A stretch of 14,599 bases of DNA, taken from assembly GCA_007119395.1 (NCBI GenBank), contig SKPS01000315.1, positions 1-14,599 of the forward strand, written 5' to 3'. The notes beneath the pieces are model-generated. The model was not told the DNA's origin. It did not search any database and saw only the letters and a program-made list of their open reading frames with translations. The position numbers and the translations under genes were made by a program. The stretch comes from Lentimicrobiaceae bacterium. GTDB lineage: Bacteria > Bacteroidota > Bacteroidia > Bacteroidales > SKPS01. This document shows positions 8,246 to 14,599 of the stretch, piece after piece. The first letter of the stretch is position 1. Each line of letters opens with the position of its first letter.

Positions 8246-8309
8246 CTTTTTTCAATTAAGCTAACTGAATAAAAGGCCCTGATGATTACCGGCATTTCCA
8301 GTATGGGTG

Positions 8310-8317
8310 CAAAGATA
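8310..8317 (-). promoter_or_regulatory. Putative -7 box of the S9 peptidase gene
   Basis: TATCTTTG on the minus strand is a perfect TAnnTTTG match, 65 bp before the start codon, giving a leader of roughly 55-60 nt. No TTG lies at the ideal -33 distance (the nearest is only 11 nt away), so support comes from the -7 box and its position only. Confidence 0.45.
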
Positions 8318-8352
8318 CACCCTTTTCCCAAGGGTTATTCAGCCCGTAAAAG

Positions 8353-8385
8353 AAAAAAAGAGCCAAACCGGATTCGGGTGTGGCT
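8353..8385 (-). terminator. Terminator of the two-paralogue operon
   Basis: On the minus strand, AGCCA (8381-8385) pairs with TGGCT (8361-8365). One mismatch is followed by three more pairs (8377-8379 with 8367-8369) and a 7-nt loop. A run of seven T (8353-8359) follows after one base. The stem begins inside the stop codon of the upstream gene. Confidence 0.75.
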
Positions 8386-9302
8386 TACTTCCATCGAATT
8401 TTGATCCCAAAGGTGTGGTGCCGGGTGGAGAGCCTGACATTGGGTACTTCCGGTAACATCCGCATGTGTACACCAATCCGCCCTTCATAGAACAGGCTCA
8501 CCTGACTGAGAAAAGGGTTGCTTCTACTCAACCGCATGCTGACCCCGAAGGGGACATAAGGCATTAACACCCAATAGGTGCCCTCTTTCATGGTCTCCTC
8601 CAGATCCAGCAGGACGGTGGCTGGGTGGCGCTTCTCTTTCCCCTCAGCATCACGGGTGACTCTGTAATGTCCATCATACAGAGAGGTGTGTGCGTATGAC
8701 ATAATCGGTATTCCCATGGCAATACCCCCACCGCCGTATATCGAAAACACCCGGTCAGTATTGGTGGCAAAGACCATGGAAGCATCAAAAAGTATTTGCT
8801 CAGATTGGAGTCTGAAAGCCAGGTTGGTGCGGTGTACAGAATCGATGAAATCGTAGGTTCCGGTAACAGGGTTCATGAGGGAGTCAATCTGCTCCACTGC
8901 CTGACGCTGGAAATACCCGGAGAACAGATTCCCTCCCCGGTAACTGATCCCCAGTCGCAACTGCGGAGCAACCCTGAACGACTCCCGCTGCCTGTCGGCT
9001 ATCCGGAAATGGAGCATGGAAGAATAGCTTACCGGCTGGAAATAGCCAAACGTGAACCATGATTGCTGCAATTCAAGACCGGACCGGGCCTGAGGAATCA
9101 CTTCCGATGCAGCCATGATGGTTTGATATTGATCCAGCGAAGATCCCTGCTTGTTCGTAACATGGTAGCCGAAGCTGAAGGAGGATTCTGCGAGGGTCAA
9201 CAGTCTGATATTATCTGTTTTACGAGGGGATTGTGCCGCAACACCTACCGAAAGCAGCAGCAGGGTGAAGAGAATGACAGGAACAGACAGTTTTGTTCTC
9301 AT
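8385..9302 (-). CDS. Exported protein, probable outer-membrane beta-barrel (paralogue B)
   Basis: No named family is recognised. The 305-residue product starts with a signal peptide (hydrophobic core VPVILFTLLLLSVGV, ending AAQ), and the rest alternates short aromatic and polar strands and turns, as in an outer-membrane barrel. It ends in strands (HTFGIKIRWK) with the basic/aromatic finish often seen in barrels. It is a diverged paralogue of the gene just upstream: both carry LGI-Y-G, two IDS turns before the middle (IDSL / IDSV), and the matching stretches SEQILFDASMVFATN here and SDQLHVDFSMIYSTR there, each followed by a GG-G-A-G turn. The ATG at 9300-9302 (MRTKLS) is chosen over one three codons earlier, because it starts at the basic residues. 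The gene follows its paralogue by 61 bp and ends in a terminator. It could be a surface or periplasmic component; the function is unknown. Confidence 0.78.
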   Translation of the reverse strand: MRTKLSVPVILFTLLLLSVGVAAQSPRKTDNIRLLTLAESSFSFGYHVTNKQGSSLDQYQTIMAASEVIPQARSGLELQQSWFTFGYFQPVSYSSMLHFRIADRQRESFRVAPQLRLGISYRGGNLFSGYFQRQAVEQIDSLMNPVTGTYDFIDSVHRTNLAFRLQSEQILFDASMVFATNTDRVFSIYGGGGIAMGIPIMSYAHTSLYDGHYRVTRDAEGKEKRHPATVLLDLEETMKEGTYWVLMPYVPFGVSMRLSRSNPFLSQVSLFYEGRIGVHMRMLPEVPNVRLSTRHHTFGIKIRWK

Positions 9303-9363
9303 GGGGATCATTTTGGTGTTTGGAGATCTGCAACCGATGTTGTATTTTGCCAGATGTTGTGAT

Positions 9364-10263
9364 TTACCATTGCAGACTGATGCCTATACTTTGCATCACT
9401 CCGGTCTGAACCAGGGGATCAAACCCGCGGATGAAGATCCCCTGGATACAGGGTTGTAACTCATACGAGAGCTGAACATGTTCCAGGCGGCTGCCATGTT
9501 GCCCCAACCTGAACCGCAGTCCCATGGGCAGGTAGAATGTGGCGGCTGCATTACCGGGTGCCTGCTCCAGGGTTCTGTGAGGGTTTAAGTAAAAATAGTG
9601 CTGATAATGATCTGCGTAACCATAATCCCGAATATGACTGCTACTGTAGGTTCGGGTGTAATGGTTGATCTGTAACCATGATCGGGTTGAGAATCCCCCG
9701 GCAACACCAATGCCGCCGAACAAGGTGAACCTGAGGTCAGGTCTGGTGCTATATATCATCGAAAAGTCCACATGAAGCTGATCGGACTTATAGAACAGGT
9801 GATAAAAATGTGCCTCTACAGAGTCTATATGGCCGATCACCTCCCCCTGGCCGTTGTAAAGGCTGTCGATCAAAAAGGCCTCACTGCGGTTGGCGTTAAA
9901 AAAATCGTAGTGGTTCCCCTGGTACCTGATGCCCAATCTGAATTGCGGCTCCCTGCTTTGTGACCGACTCCCCGGCTCAGCAAACCGAAACAACACCGAG
10001 ACACCTGCCACACCGCTGTTGGTCCAGGTGGTGGTGGGCCACGAGTGATAACCCTCAAAGGACTGGGACTGCCAAATCTCAGCATCGGGAACCAGAGCCT
10101 GTAAATAGGCCAGGGAACCGGGATAGTTCATGGCATGCAAAAAACCACCCTGAAACTGAATACCGTGCAACATCAGCTTGCGGTTGGGGTTTTCACTATT
10201 GCCGTTGCCAAACAACGCAAATGGAACCAAAAAGGCGATGAAAAAACCGATCGTGTATTTCAT
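9364..10263 (-). CDS. Exported protein, probable outer-membrane beta-barrel (paralogue A)
   Basis: No named family is recognised. The 299-residue protein begins with a signal peptide (MKYTIGFFIAFLVPFALFG) and continues as strand-rich, aromatic sequence ending LQSIGISLQW-like strands (GVMQSIGISLQW). It is the upstream member of the tandem pair and aligns with its neighbour over most of the mature length, with FRLGIRYQGN against LRLGISYRGG and FTLFGGIGVAGG against FSIYGGGGIAMG. The frame remains open 31 codons further upstream, but that extension has no signal-peptide character, so the ATG at 10261-10263 is used. The pair probably forms one transcript running through to the terminator at 8353. 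Duplication followed by divergence suggests related but distinct roles; nothing in the sequence shows a ligand or activity. Confidence 0.78.
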   Translation of the reverse strand: MKYTIGFFIAFLVPFALFGNGNSENPNRKLMLHGIQFQGGFLHAMNYPGSLAYLQALVPDAEIWQSQSFEGYHSWPTTTWTNSGVAGVSVLFRFAEPGSRSQSREPQFRLGIRYQGNHYDFFNANRSEAFLIDSLYNGQGEVIGHIDSVEAHFYHLFYKSDQLHVDFSMIYSTRPDLRFTLFGGIGVAGGFSTRSWLQINHYTRTYSSSHIRDYGYADHYQHYFYLNPHRTLEQAPGNAAATFYLPMGLRFRLGQHGSRLEHVQLSYELQPCIQGIFIRGFDPLVQTGVMQSIGISLQW

Positions 10264-10313
10264 AAAGTATTGGATATGGATGCACTGGAAAACGAAGTGA
10301 TTGTTTGGATATT

Positions 10314-10328
10314 GTGTCTGTGAGACAC
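10314..10328. repeat. Perfect 6-bp inverted repeat upstream of paralogue A
   Basis: GTGTCT and AGACAC flank a 3-nt loop, 51 bp before the paralogue A start. There is no T-run on either side, so it is not a normal terminator. Upstream of it on the minus strand, TAATTATTTG (10336-10345) with a TTG at 10364-10366 loosely resembles a promoter, so the palindrome would lie at the transcript start: either an operator or a 5' hairpin. The rest of the 194-bp gap (10264-10457) shows nothing else. Confidence 0.4.
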
Positions 10329-10457
10329 GCCATATCAAATAATTACCATGATTCAAGTAACATCAATAACTGCTTGATTATATTGATTGCACGGACCAAC
10401 GCTTCGGGTTTTGTTTTTTCAGATTAAGGGACGATTTCATTTTGCCCTTTCACTTCG

Positions 10458-12452
10458 TCACCTGGCAATCAGCACCACCTTGCTTCGGTAATGGAGGTTT
10501 CCGGATGAGAAGGTGAGCAGATAGATTCCCGGACTGAGTTGCCCCAGTTGCAGGGAATAATGATCTCCTTCATGGGGAAGGGGCAGCACTTTTCGCTTCA
10601 CCTCCCTTCCGTCTGAGGTGTGAATTTGGGCACTCCATCCTCCATCTGCCGGAGGAGGCAGTGTGAAGGTGATATTGCCGGTGGTGGGGTTAGGTGACAC
10701 CACCAGTTCAGGGTCTTTCAGGAGTTCATCCACACCAATGATAAATTCAATATACACTGAGTCGTAACCCAGGCATCTGGTTCCATTTCCACCGTCGACG
10801 ATAACTGTCACGAGCCCTGTTTGATACACAAGGGTATTTCGTGTTGTGGATCCTGTTGACCATAAATACATCTGGCCGGGGCCTGCATCGAGCAGGACAG
10901 GGTTGTTGCCATAGACAACCCTGTCGGGACCCAGGTCGGGCTCCGGGGTCTTCACCACCTCAATGTTAATCCCACCCAACATGGGGCACGCATGGGATTG
11001 CTTTCTGTTCCCTTCTACGTGGATGTTGTACACTCCCGGTTGCAGGTTCTGGGTGTGAAAGGTGAAGGTGTCGTTGTGGAGTGGGTGACCTGTGTAGTAT
11101 CCGTTAACAAACCAATGGTATGTATTAGCCGGTGTGGCCGAGGCGGCGGCCAGATGTATTGATTCACCCAGACAGAGCAGGGTGTCGTGGCCAAGATCAA
11201 ATTCGGTGCCTTTCACCAATATGCAGTAGGTGAACGACTGCTCGGCGTTGTATGGGCATGCACCATCCCGTATGGAGGCAATAAAACAGTGTGGTGTGCT
11301 GCTTATATGTTGCATACCGGGTATCCACGAGAAGGTTGCAAAAGCCGAGTCAGTGTGGTTGTGGAAGGCATTGAACTGCCCCTGGGGGGTTCCGTTGTTC
11401 CAGGATATGGAGAACTTGTCGCGGTCACCCCACTGCGGGTCCGGGATGTCGGGATCATGCCCCCAGATGGCAAACTGAACGGTATCACCAAAACATACCT
11501 CTAAGAGGTAAGTGGTGTCGTTGGGATCAAACCCTTTGGTCATGGTGGTGTCGATACCACTCAGAACGGGCAGCGTATTGTTACACACTTCTGCATTCAC
11601 CTGAATATCACGGATCGAAGTTGCAATCAGGGTGGGAATACCGTTGAGGGTACGCCATTTCTGTATGCGAATAGCCATTGGTGAGGTGAAACTTTGGGTC
11701 GGTGTCATACACAAGACACCGGTGAGGGGATCCAGGGTAATGGGCGGGACAGAGGGGAAGGGTTGCTGTGCAGAATAGGGCGGAATCCAGGTCAAGGTAC
11801 CCTGATTTCCATTGGTCATGGGTGTCACCAATTCGTAGACCAGAGAATCCCCATGGATGTCCACTCCCCCCATATTGATACATGTTGACTGACCTACACA
11901 CAGGCTCAGCACCGGAATCTGCATCGACTGAACGGTGCTGGGACAGGGGGCATTCAGATTATCGAAGGTGACCTCTATATAAGCGTTCTCACTGTTGGCG
12001 TTCACCACGGTAGTGGCGGCGTTTCGGCAACACAGACCGTTCAGGTTGGGAGAAGGGCCCGACCAGCTGACCCGCCAATGGTTACAGGCTGGCAGGGTTA
12101 CCTGAGTCTCATAGACAAATTCCTGCACACCATACAAAGGGCCACCGGTGCATTTGGTTTGCCAGGTTGGACATATCGGGGTTACCTCAACACCGGATCC
12201 CGGTAGCGGTTGTATCCCGGTGATGGAAAAGTTGTACATGGGATTTGAAGTGCACTGAACCGCAAAAGATGAAGTGGCAGGTGCTGCAATACCACCGCAA
12301 TCACGGTAAAGGGTAAGCCTGATTATATAATCATTGCCTCCGAGGCAGATGAGCGATAGATCCATGCCTGCCACGTGGGTAGCATGCAGCCGGGGCATGC
12401 CCATCGAGAACAACATCAGCATACCAAAGAGGAAATAGGTGCGCTTTTTCAT
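10458..12452 (-). CDS. Large cysteine-rich T9SS cargo protein, gliding-motility/SprB-like
   Basis: The 664-residue protein is predicted to be exported and secreted by the type IX system to the cell surface. It starts with a signal peptide (residues 1-25, basic KKR then hydrophobic). Next comes an N-terminal domain (about 26-290) of the type common in large surface proteins of Bacteroidota, with the signature ICLGGNDYIIRLTLYRDCGG and many cysteines that could form disulfides. Two PKD/Ig-like domains follow (about 416-498 and 503-570; DLGPDRVVYGNN and YLWSTGSTTRN). The end is a type A sorting domain (about 584-664; VSPNPTTGNITFTLPPP, then LSPGIYLLTF, ending basic). It stands alone, next to the divergent tRNA. 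The ATG at 12450-12452 is preferred: the TAnnTTTG box at 12516 puts the RNA start near 12509, downstream of the longest start (12518). The role could be adhesion or gliding; it is much smaller than true SprB. Confidence 0.88.
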   Translation of the reverse strand: MKKRTYFLFGMLMLFSMGMPRLHATHVAGMDLSLICLGGNDYIIRLTLYRDCGGIAAPATSSFAVQCTSNPMYNFSITGIQPLPGSGVEVTPICPTWQTKCTGGPLYGVQEFVYETQVTLPACNHWRVSWSGPSPNLNGLCCRNAATTVVNANSENAYIEVTFDNLNAPCPSTVQSMQIPVLSLCVGQSTCINMGGVDIHGDSLVYELVTPMTNGNQGTLTWIPPYSAQQPFPSVPPITLDPLTGVLCMTPTQSFTSPMAIRIQKWRTLNGIPTLIATSIRDIQVNAEVCNNTLPVLSGIDTTMTKGFDPNDTTYLLEVCFGDTVQFAIWGHDPDIPDPQWGDRDKFSISWNNGTPQGQFNAFHNHTDSAFATFSWIPGMQHISSTPHCFIASIRDGACPYNAEQSFTYCILVKGTEFDLGHDTLLCLGESIHLAAASATPANTYHWFVNGYYTGHPLHNDTFTFHTQNLQPGVYNIHVEGNRKQSHACPMLGGINIEVVKTPEPDLGPDRVVYGNNPVLLDAGPGQMYLWSTGSTTRNTLVYQTGLVTVIVDGGNGTRCLGYDSVYIEFIIGVDELLKDPELVVSPNPTTGNITFTLPPPADGGWSAQIHTSDGREVKRKVLPLPHEGDHYSLQLGQLSPGIYLLTFSSGNLHYRSKVVLIAR

Positions 12453-12515
12453 TGTGTGAATTGCTGGTTGCTTGTTTTTCGTATTAAGTGCTGTCTTCAT
12501 GTATTTACCAGACAC

Positions 12516-12523
12516 CAAATGTA
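12516..12523 (-). promoter_or_regulatory. Putative -7 box of the T9SS cargo gene
   Basis: TACATTTG on the minus strand matches TAnnTTTG. A TTG at 12548-12550 lies 24 nt upstream, longer than the usual spacing. Transcription would begin near 12509, about 57 nt before the chosen start codon. It diverges from the tRNA promoter about 50 bp away. Confidence 0.45.
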
Positions 12524-12573
12524 GTTAAAAAGTTGCCTGATGGGAAACAAAAAGTTATCTGTGATTGGCTTTT

Positions 12574-12604
12574 TTTGGCAATATGAAAAAACTTAGTATC
12601 TTTG
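12574..12604 (+). promoter_or_regulatory. Consensus Bacteroidota promoter of tRNA-fMet
   Basis: TTTG (12574-12577), a 19-nt spacer and TATCTTTG (12597-12604) match the housekeeping promoter TTTG-N19-TAnnTTTG exactly. The predicted start near 12611 is about 11 nt before the mature tRNA. This is the best promoter in the window and calibrates the weaker matches elsewhere. Confidence 0.85.
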
Positions 12605-12621
12605 CACCCACAAAACAAGAC

Positions 12622-12690
<69 letters not shown>

Positions 12691-12693
<3 letters not shown>

Positions 12694-13236
12694 CACAGAA
12701 AAAAGTCTCAGCATAGCTGAGGCTTTTTTTTTGGCAACAGCGAAAGGTTCAGCCCAATCGAATGAGTAATTGAGTGCAATATGGATGATATCAAACACAT
12801 CTTTTGGCTCATCCCTTCCAACAACTGCCGATAGTTTATTTGACAGAATGTTCAACGGGGTGTCAATGATACCATAAATATAGGGCAGCGGTTCATCGGG
12901 GCGATAACTCACATCGTTCACCCATTCCACTTTAAGGGTTGACCCTTCATCTGTGGTGATCAGTACCCTGGCAAAATCATCAGTGATCATCATCATCGAC
13001 TGATCAGGTTTCAGTTCGGGAGGAAGGTCTCTTATCAGTTTTTCCACCATCATCCGAAAACCGGGATCAGCATTCACAAACAGATCCAGATCTTCTGAGT
13101 AGCGATGATGTAGATAGAACCTCCCCAAGGCAGTCCCGCCGGTAAGATAAAACGGTGTGTTCTGCCCGGCAAGCCAGGATAAAACCTGGTCTTGAAGCCT
13201 ATAGAGCCTGCTGAAGTCTGTTTCTGACAAATGCAT
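12691..13236 (-). CDS. AbiEii/AbiGii-type nucleotidyltransferase, probably C-terminally truncated
   Basis: This is a MNT-superfamily nucleotidyltransferase of the AbiEii kind, the toxin half of AbiE-type abortive-infection and toxin-antitoxin systems. Visible motifs in the 181 residues are LTGGTALGRFYLHHRYSEDL at 31-50, with GG at 33-34 and metal-binding Asp49 and Asp51, an acidic position in LKVEWVND (Glu104), and SNKLSAVVGRDEPKDVFDI at 132-150, containing the conserved Lys134, Arg141 and Asp146. AbiEii proteins are usually longer, and the family pattern after FDW-EPFAVAKKK appears cut off. The last 13 codons (KKKASAMLRLFSV) are simply the tRNA-fMet terminator read backwards, and the TAG stop uses tRNA base A73. 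The start overlaps the upstream partner gene by 38 bp, so expression is coupled. The active-site residues are intact, so activity is possible despite the short tail. Confidence 0.8.
12705..12732 (+). terminator. Terminator of tRNA-fMet
   Basis: GTCTCAGC (12705-12712) and GCTGAGGC (12716-12723) form an 8-bp stem, including one wobble, with a 3-nt loop, followed by nine T (12724-12732). It starts 11 nt after the tRNA 3' end. It also encodes the last codons of the minus-strand nucleotidyltransferase gene. Confidence 0.88.
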
Positions 13237-13492
13237 AGTGCTTTTGCAATGATTTTGAGCGGAGTTTTTTTTTAAAATCTTCGTTAAGAATGGGATATAA
13301 CTCTTGTGGAGGAATCAGCCTGATTACAGTGAACCAGGAGTAGGTTTCCAGAATACGACGCACGATGGATTCCTGAGTAAGATGACCCAATGTTGACTTT
13401 CTTCCAAGCAACACCTCATCAACCTCCTCTGCTGTGTAGTTGTAATCCCACATCAGCCTGCTCAATAAATGATGTCGCTCGCTCTGATCCAT
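13199..13492 (-). CDS. Small partner protein of the AbiEii-like nucleotidyltransferase
   Basis: No firm family is recognised. The 97-residue protein is charged and helical with no signal peptide or membrane segment. It contains WDYNYTAEEVDEVLLGRK near the start, a central ESIVRRILETYSW stretch and a basic C-terminal helix (DFKKKLRSK through YAFVRNRLQQAL). This shape resembles the small WD-and-IxRxLE proteins often encoded before AbiEii genes in Bacteroidota (DUF6922-like; from memory, not checked). It lacks the recognisable winged-helix domain of the classical AbiEi antitoxin, so if it is the antitoxin it is a different type. Its stop lies 38 bp inside the toxin-like gene, as in many coupled two-gene modules. 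The ATG at 13490-13492 is the only start that keeps the whole frame; a second Met at codon 14 is possible. A TAnnTTTG box lies at 13509. Confidence 0.68.
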   Translation of the reverse strand: MDQSERHHLLSRLMWDYNYTAEEVDEVLLGRKSTLGHLTQESIVRRILETYSWFTVIRLIPPQELYPILNEDFKKKLRSKSLQKHYAFVRNRLQQAL

Positions 13493-13508
13493 GATTCTGA
13501 CTTTAGGG

Positions 13509-13516
13509 CAAAGTTA
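13509..13516 (-). promoter_or_regulatory. Putative -7 box of the AbiEii-like module
   Basis: TAACTTTG on the minus strand matches TAnnTTTG, 16 bp before the first start codon, giving a very short leader of about 10 nt. No -33 TTG is seen at the right distance. Confidence 0.4.
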
Positions 13517-13566
13517 CGAAAATAGAAGGAGATTTAGTTCATGTAGGAACACTGAGGGACTTAGCC

Positions 13567-13601
13567 GTTTACCGTTTTCTGTTCACTGTTTACCGATTAC
13601 A
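13567..13601. repeat. Degenerate 7-bp tandem array
   Basis: Five contiguous 7-bp units follow a G-T/A-T-Y-A/T-C-Y pattern; the first and fourth are identical (GTTTACC) and the fifth is GATTACA. The array is intergenic, between the AbiEii-like module and the FISUMP gene, and immediately precedes the 8-bp array. It has no coding logic. Confidence 0.7.
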
Positions 13602-13605
13602 GCCA

Positions 13606-13676
13606 ACATCCCACATCCACACATCCCCACATTCTCACATCTGCACATTAGCACATCTGCACATCAGCACATTCCC
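13606..13676. repeat. Degenerate 8-bp tandem array (ACATnnnC)
   Basis: Nine consecutive units of pattern ACATnnnC are seen: the first is one base short, the next eight are exactly 8 bp (13613-13676), then the pattern decays. Two units are identical (ACATCTGC). The ACAT core is invariant and the three inner bases vary. The opposite strand reads GnnnATGT. There are no direct-repeat-and-spacer features of a CRISPR array. Confidence 0.85.
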
Positions 13677-13717
13677 ACGTTCATTGGCACACCAAACTAC
13701 ATTTGGAGTAAGAAGAA

Positions 13718-13754
13718 CCGCAAAACGCAAAACATTGCTGCCTGCGTTTCACGG
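13718..13754. repeat. Inverted repeat downstream of the FISUMP gene
   Basis: CCG-CA-AAACGC (13718-13728) is mirrored by GCGTTT-CA-CGG (13744-13754), making a 6-bp inner stem, a symmetrical 2-nt internal loop and a 3-bp outer stem around a 15-nt loop. It lies 25 bp after the FISUMP stop, where a terminator would be expected, but no T-run follows on the minus strand, so termination is uncertain. Confidence 0.45.
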
Positions 13755-13778
13755 TATATGTGCTCATAGAATAATGCA

Positions 13779-14531
13779 TTACTCCATTATGCACCTGATG
13801 TGTCTGTTAGGTGAATGATGTCCATAACCTATCCCAGCTTGTCCAGTATCGCCGATGAAAGCAAAGGCCGCCCATTGGTAATCCTGTATCATGAAGCCTG
13901 CTGATCTTTTGAAGTTATGCCACTCACCGCCTTTTGCCCAGCGTATTCCACCCCCTCTGGCCGTAAATCCAGTCTCGTTATTGGGAGCTTCAACAAAGGG
14001 ATTCGATGAAGGCTCCCAGTATAAGGAGTTTTTTTCCATTAGTATATGTCCTTCTTCCAGTCTATTGGAGTCTGGCTTTTCTTGCAGGTCTGCTATCAGT
14101 GTTTTCCAGTCTTTTCGGGTTGGCACTCGCCACCCTTCCGGACAAACGTTTCTCAGGTTATGGGTGCCGACACCGCTGCTGTATACCCGACCCAAGTCTT
14201 CCAACAGGGTGGTATCGTACATGGTGATCCATTGGTAAATGCATCCATACATACCCTGGGGGTCTTCTGTAATGTCTATGTCGGGCGGATCAGTGGTTGG
14301 GATGGAGGTGCCGTCGTTGAAGCGTGTGACACGGAGGTTCTCTGCCATCCATAATTGGGTATTGATTCTTACAGTTTTATAGGTGTTGCCGTCGATGTCG
14401 GTCACTGTGGCCGGATCGGGTTTTACCGGCTTGGGGTCATCGGCTTTCTTGTCGTCCTTTTTGCAGCCGGTGAGCACCACCAGCACCAGGGTGATGATCA
14501 GAAACAATTGTTGGATTGGTTTGCTTTTCAT
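13779..14531 (-). CDS. FISUMP-domain lipoprotein
   Basis: This is an envelope lipoprotein with a Fibrobacter succinogenes major paralogous (FISUMP) domain, a module common in Fibrobacteres and Bacteroidota surface lipoproteins whose function is not known. The 250 residues start with a signal peptide ending VLTGC (Cys23), then a Lys/Asp/Pro linker (24-40). The FISUMP domain fills the rest (about 43-250), with its usual marks: DIDGNTYKTVRINTQLWMAE at 45-64, NLRVTRFNDGTSIP right after, NVCPEGWRVPTRKDW in the middle, and a C-terminal HIRCIME. The ATG at 14529-14531 is fixed by the signal peptide. No TAnnTTTG box is seen in the 68 bp upstream that remain in the window. A weak inverted repeat but no clear terminator lies downstream. 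It probably sits on the cell surface or in the periplasm. Confidence 0.92.
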   Translation of the reverse strand: MKSKPIQQLFLIITLVLVVLTGCKKDDKKADDPKPVKPDPATVTDIDGNTYKTVRINTQLWMAENLRVTRFNDGTSIPTTDPPDIDITEDPQGMYGCIYQWITMYDTTLLEDLGRVYSSGVGTHNLRNVCPEGWRVPTRKDWKTLIADLQEKPDSNRLEEGHILMEKNSLYWEPSSNPFVEAPNNETGFTARGGGIRWAKGGEWHNFKRSAGFMIQDYQWAAFAFIGDTGQAGIGYGHHSPNRHIRCIME

Positions 14532-14599
14532 GGTTTACAACTTTCACTAATTCTATGGTTAAAATCACATTTTTCAACAGAAAGGCCTCGTGGTATTGC

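Noticed and set aside
7592..8272. 226-codon plus-strand frame opposite the S9 peptidase
   Set aside because: It is antisense to the propeller domain and the lipoprotein signal of a well-supported gene, with no independent evidence of coding.
13606..13676. Possible CRISPR array
   Set aside because: The period is only 8 bp with no unique spacers and no cas genes nearby; it is a simple tandem array.
13491..13769. 92-codon plus-strand frame across the 8-bp array
   Set aside because: Its His/Ile/Pro/Thr-rich middle is just the translation of the repeat; it has no conserved features and overlaps the promoter region of the minus-strand module.
13772..13781. Palindrome TAATGCATTA at the end of the FISUMP gene
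   Set aside because: A 10-bp AT-rich palindrome overlapping the stop codon is expected by chance and has no partner element.

Overview
The window looks like chromosomal DNA of a free-living or gut-type member of the Bacteroidota. The evidence is two proteins ending in type IX secretion (T9SS, Por) C-terminal sorting domains, a gliding-motility-type surface protein, a FISUMP-domain lipoprotein, several lipoprotein signals, repeated matches to the Bacteroidota sigma promoter box TAnnTTTG, and an almost complete lack of Shine-Dalgarno sequences. Base composition is moderate and even across the window. No species can be named from this stretch.

Layout, left to right. (a) 1-107: start of a lipoprotein gene on the minus strand, cut by the window edge. 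(b) 202-3172: a korAB operon on the minus strand (2-oxoacid:ferredoxin oxidoreductase, gamma-alpha fusion plus beta) with its own terminator. (c) 3173-3568: a non-coding divergent control region, which may hold a tiny membrane-peptide ORF in the korAB leader. (d) 3569-3797: a 55-residue 2[4Fe-4S] ferredoxin gene on the plus strand with a strong terminator. (e) 3796-8245: a minus-strand pair, a prolyl-oligopeptidase-type lipoprotein followed by a secreted phospholipase-D-superfamily protein with OB-like, FN3 and T9SS sorting domains. (f) 8385-10263: two tandem, diverged paralogues of an unrecognised exported, probably beta-barrel protein. (g) 10458-12452: a large cysteine-rich T9SS cargo protein of the SprB/gliding-motility kind. 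(h) 12574-12732: an initiator tRNA-fMet with a consensus promoter and terminator. (i) 12691-13492: a two-gene AbiE-like nucleotidyltransferase module whose last codons run through the tRNA terminator. (j) 13567-13754: an intergenic patch with a 7-bp-period array, an 8-bp-period array and an inverted repeat. (k) 13779-14531: a FISUMP-domain lipoprotein.

The clearest functional unit is korAB plus the divergent ferredoxin: the enzyme oxidises a 2-oxoacid with CoA and passes low-potential electrons to a small ferredoxin. Most of the remaining genes encode exported, cell-envelope or secreted proteins. No CRISPR array, transposase, integrase or complete phage/defence island is visible. The most unusual points are the nucleotidyltransferase that appears truncated into the tRNA-fMet terminator, its small partner lacking an obvious HTH, the paired 7-bp and 8-bp periodic arrays, and the predicted secreted OB-PLD nuclease-like protein.
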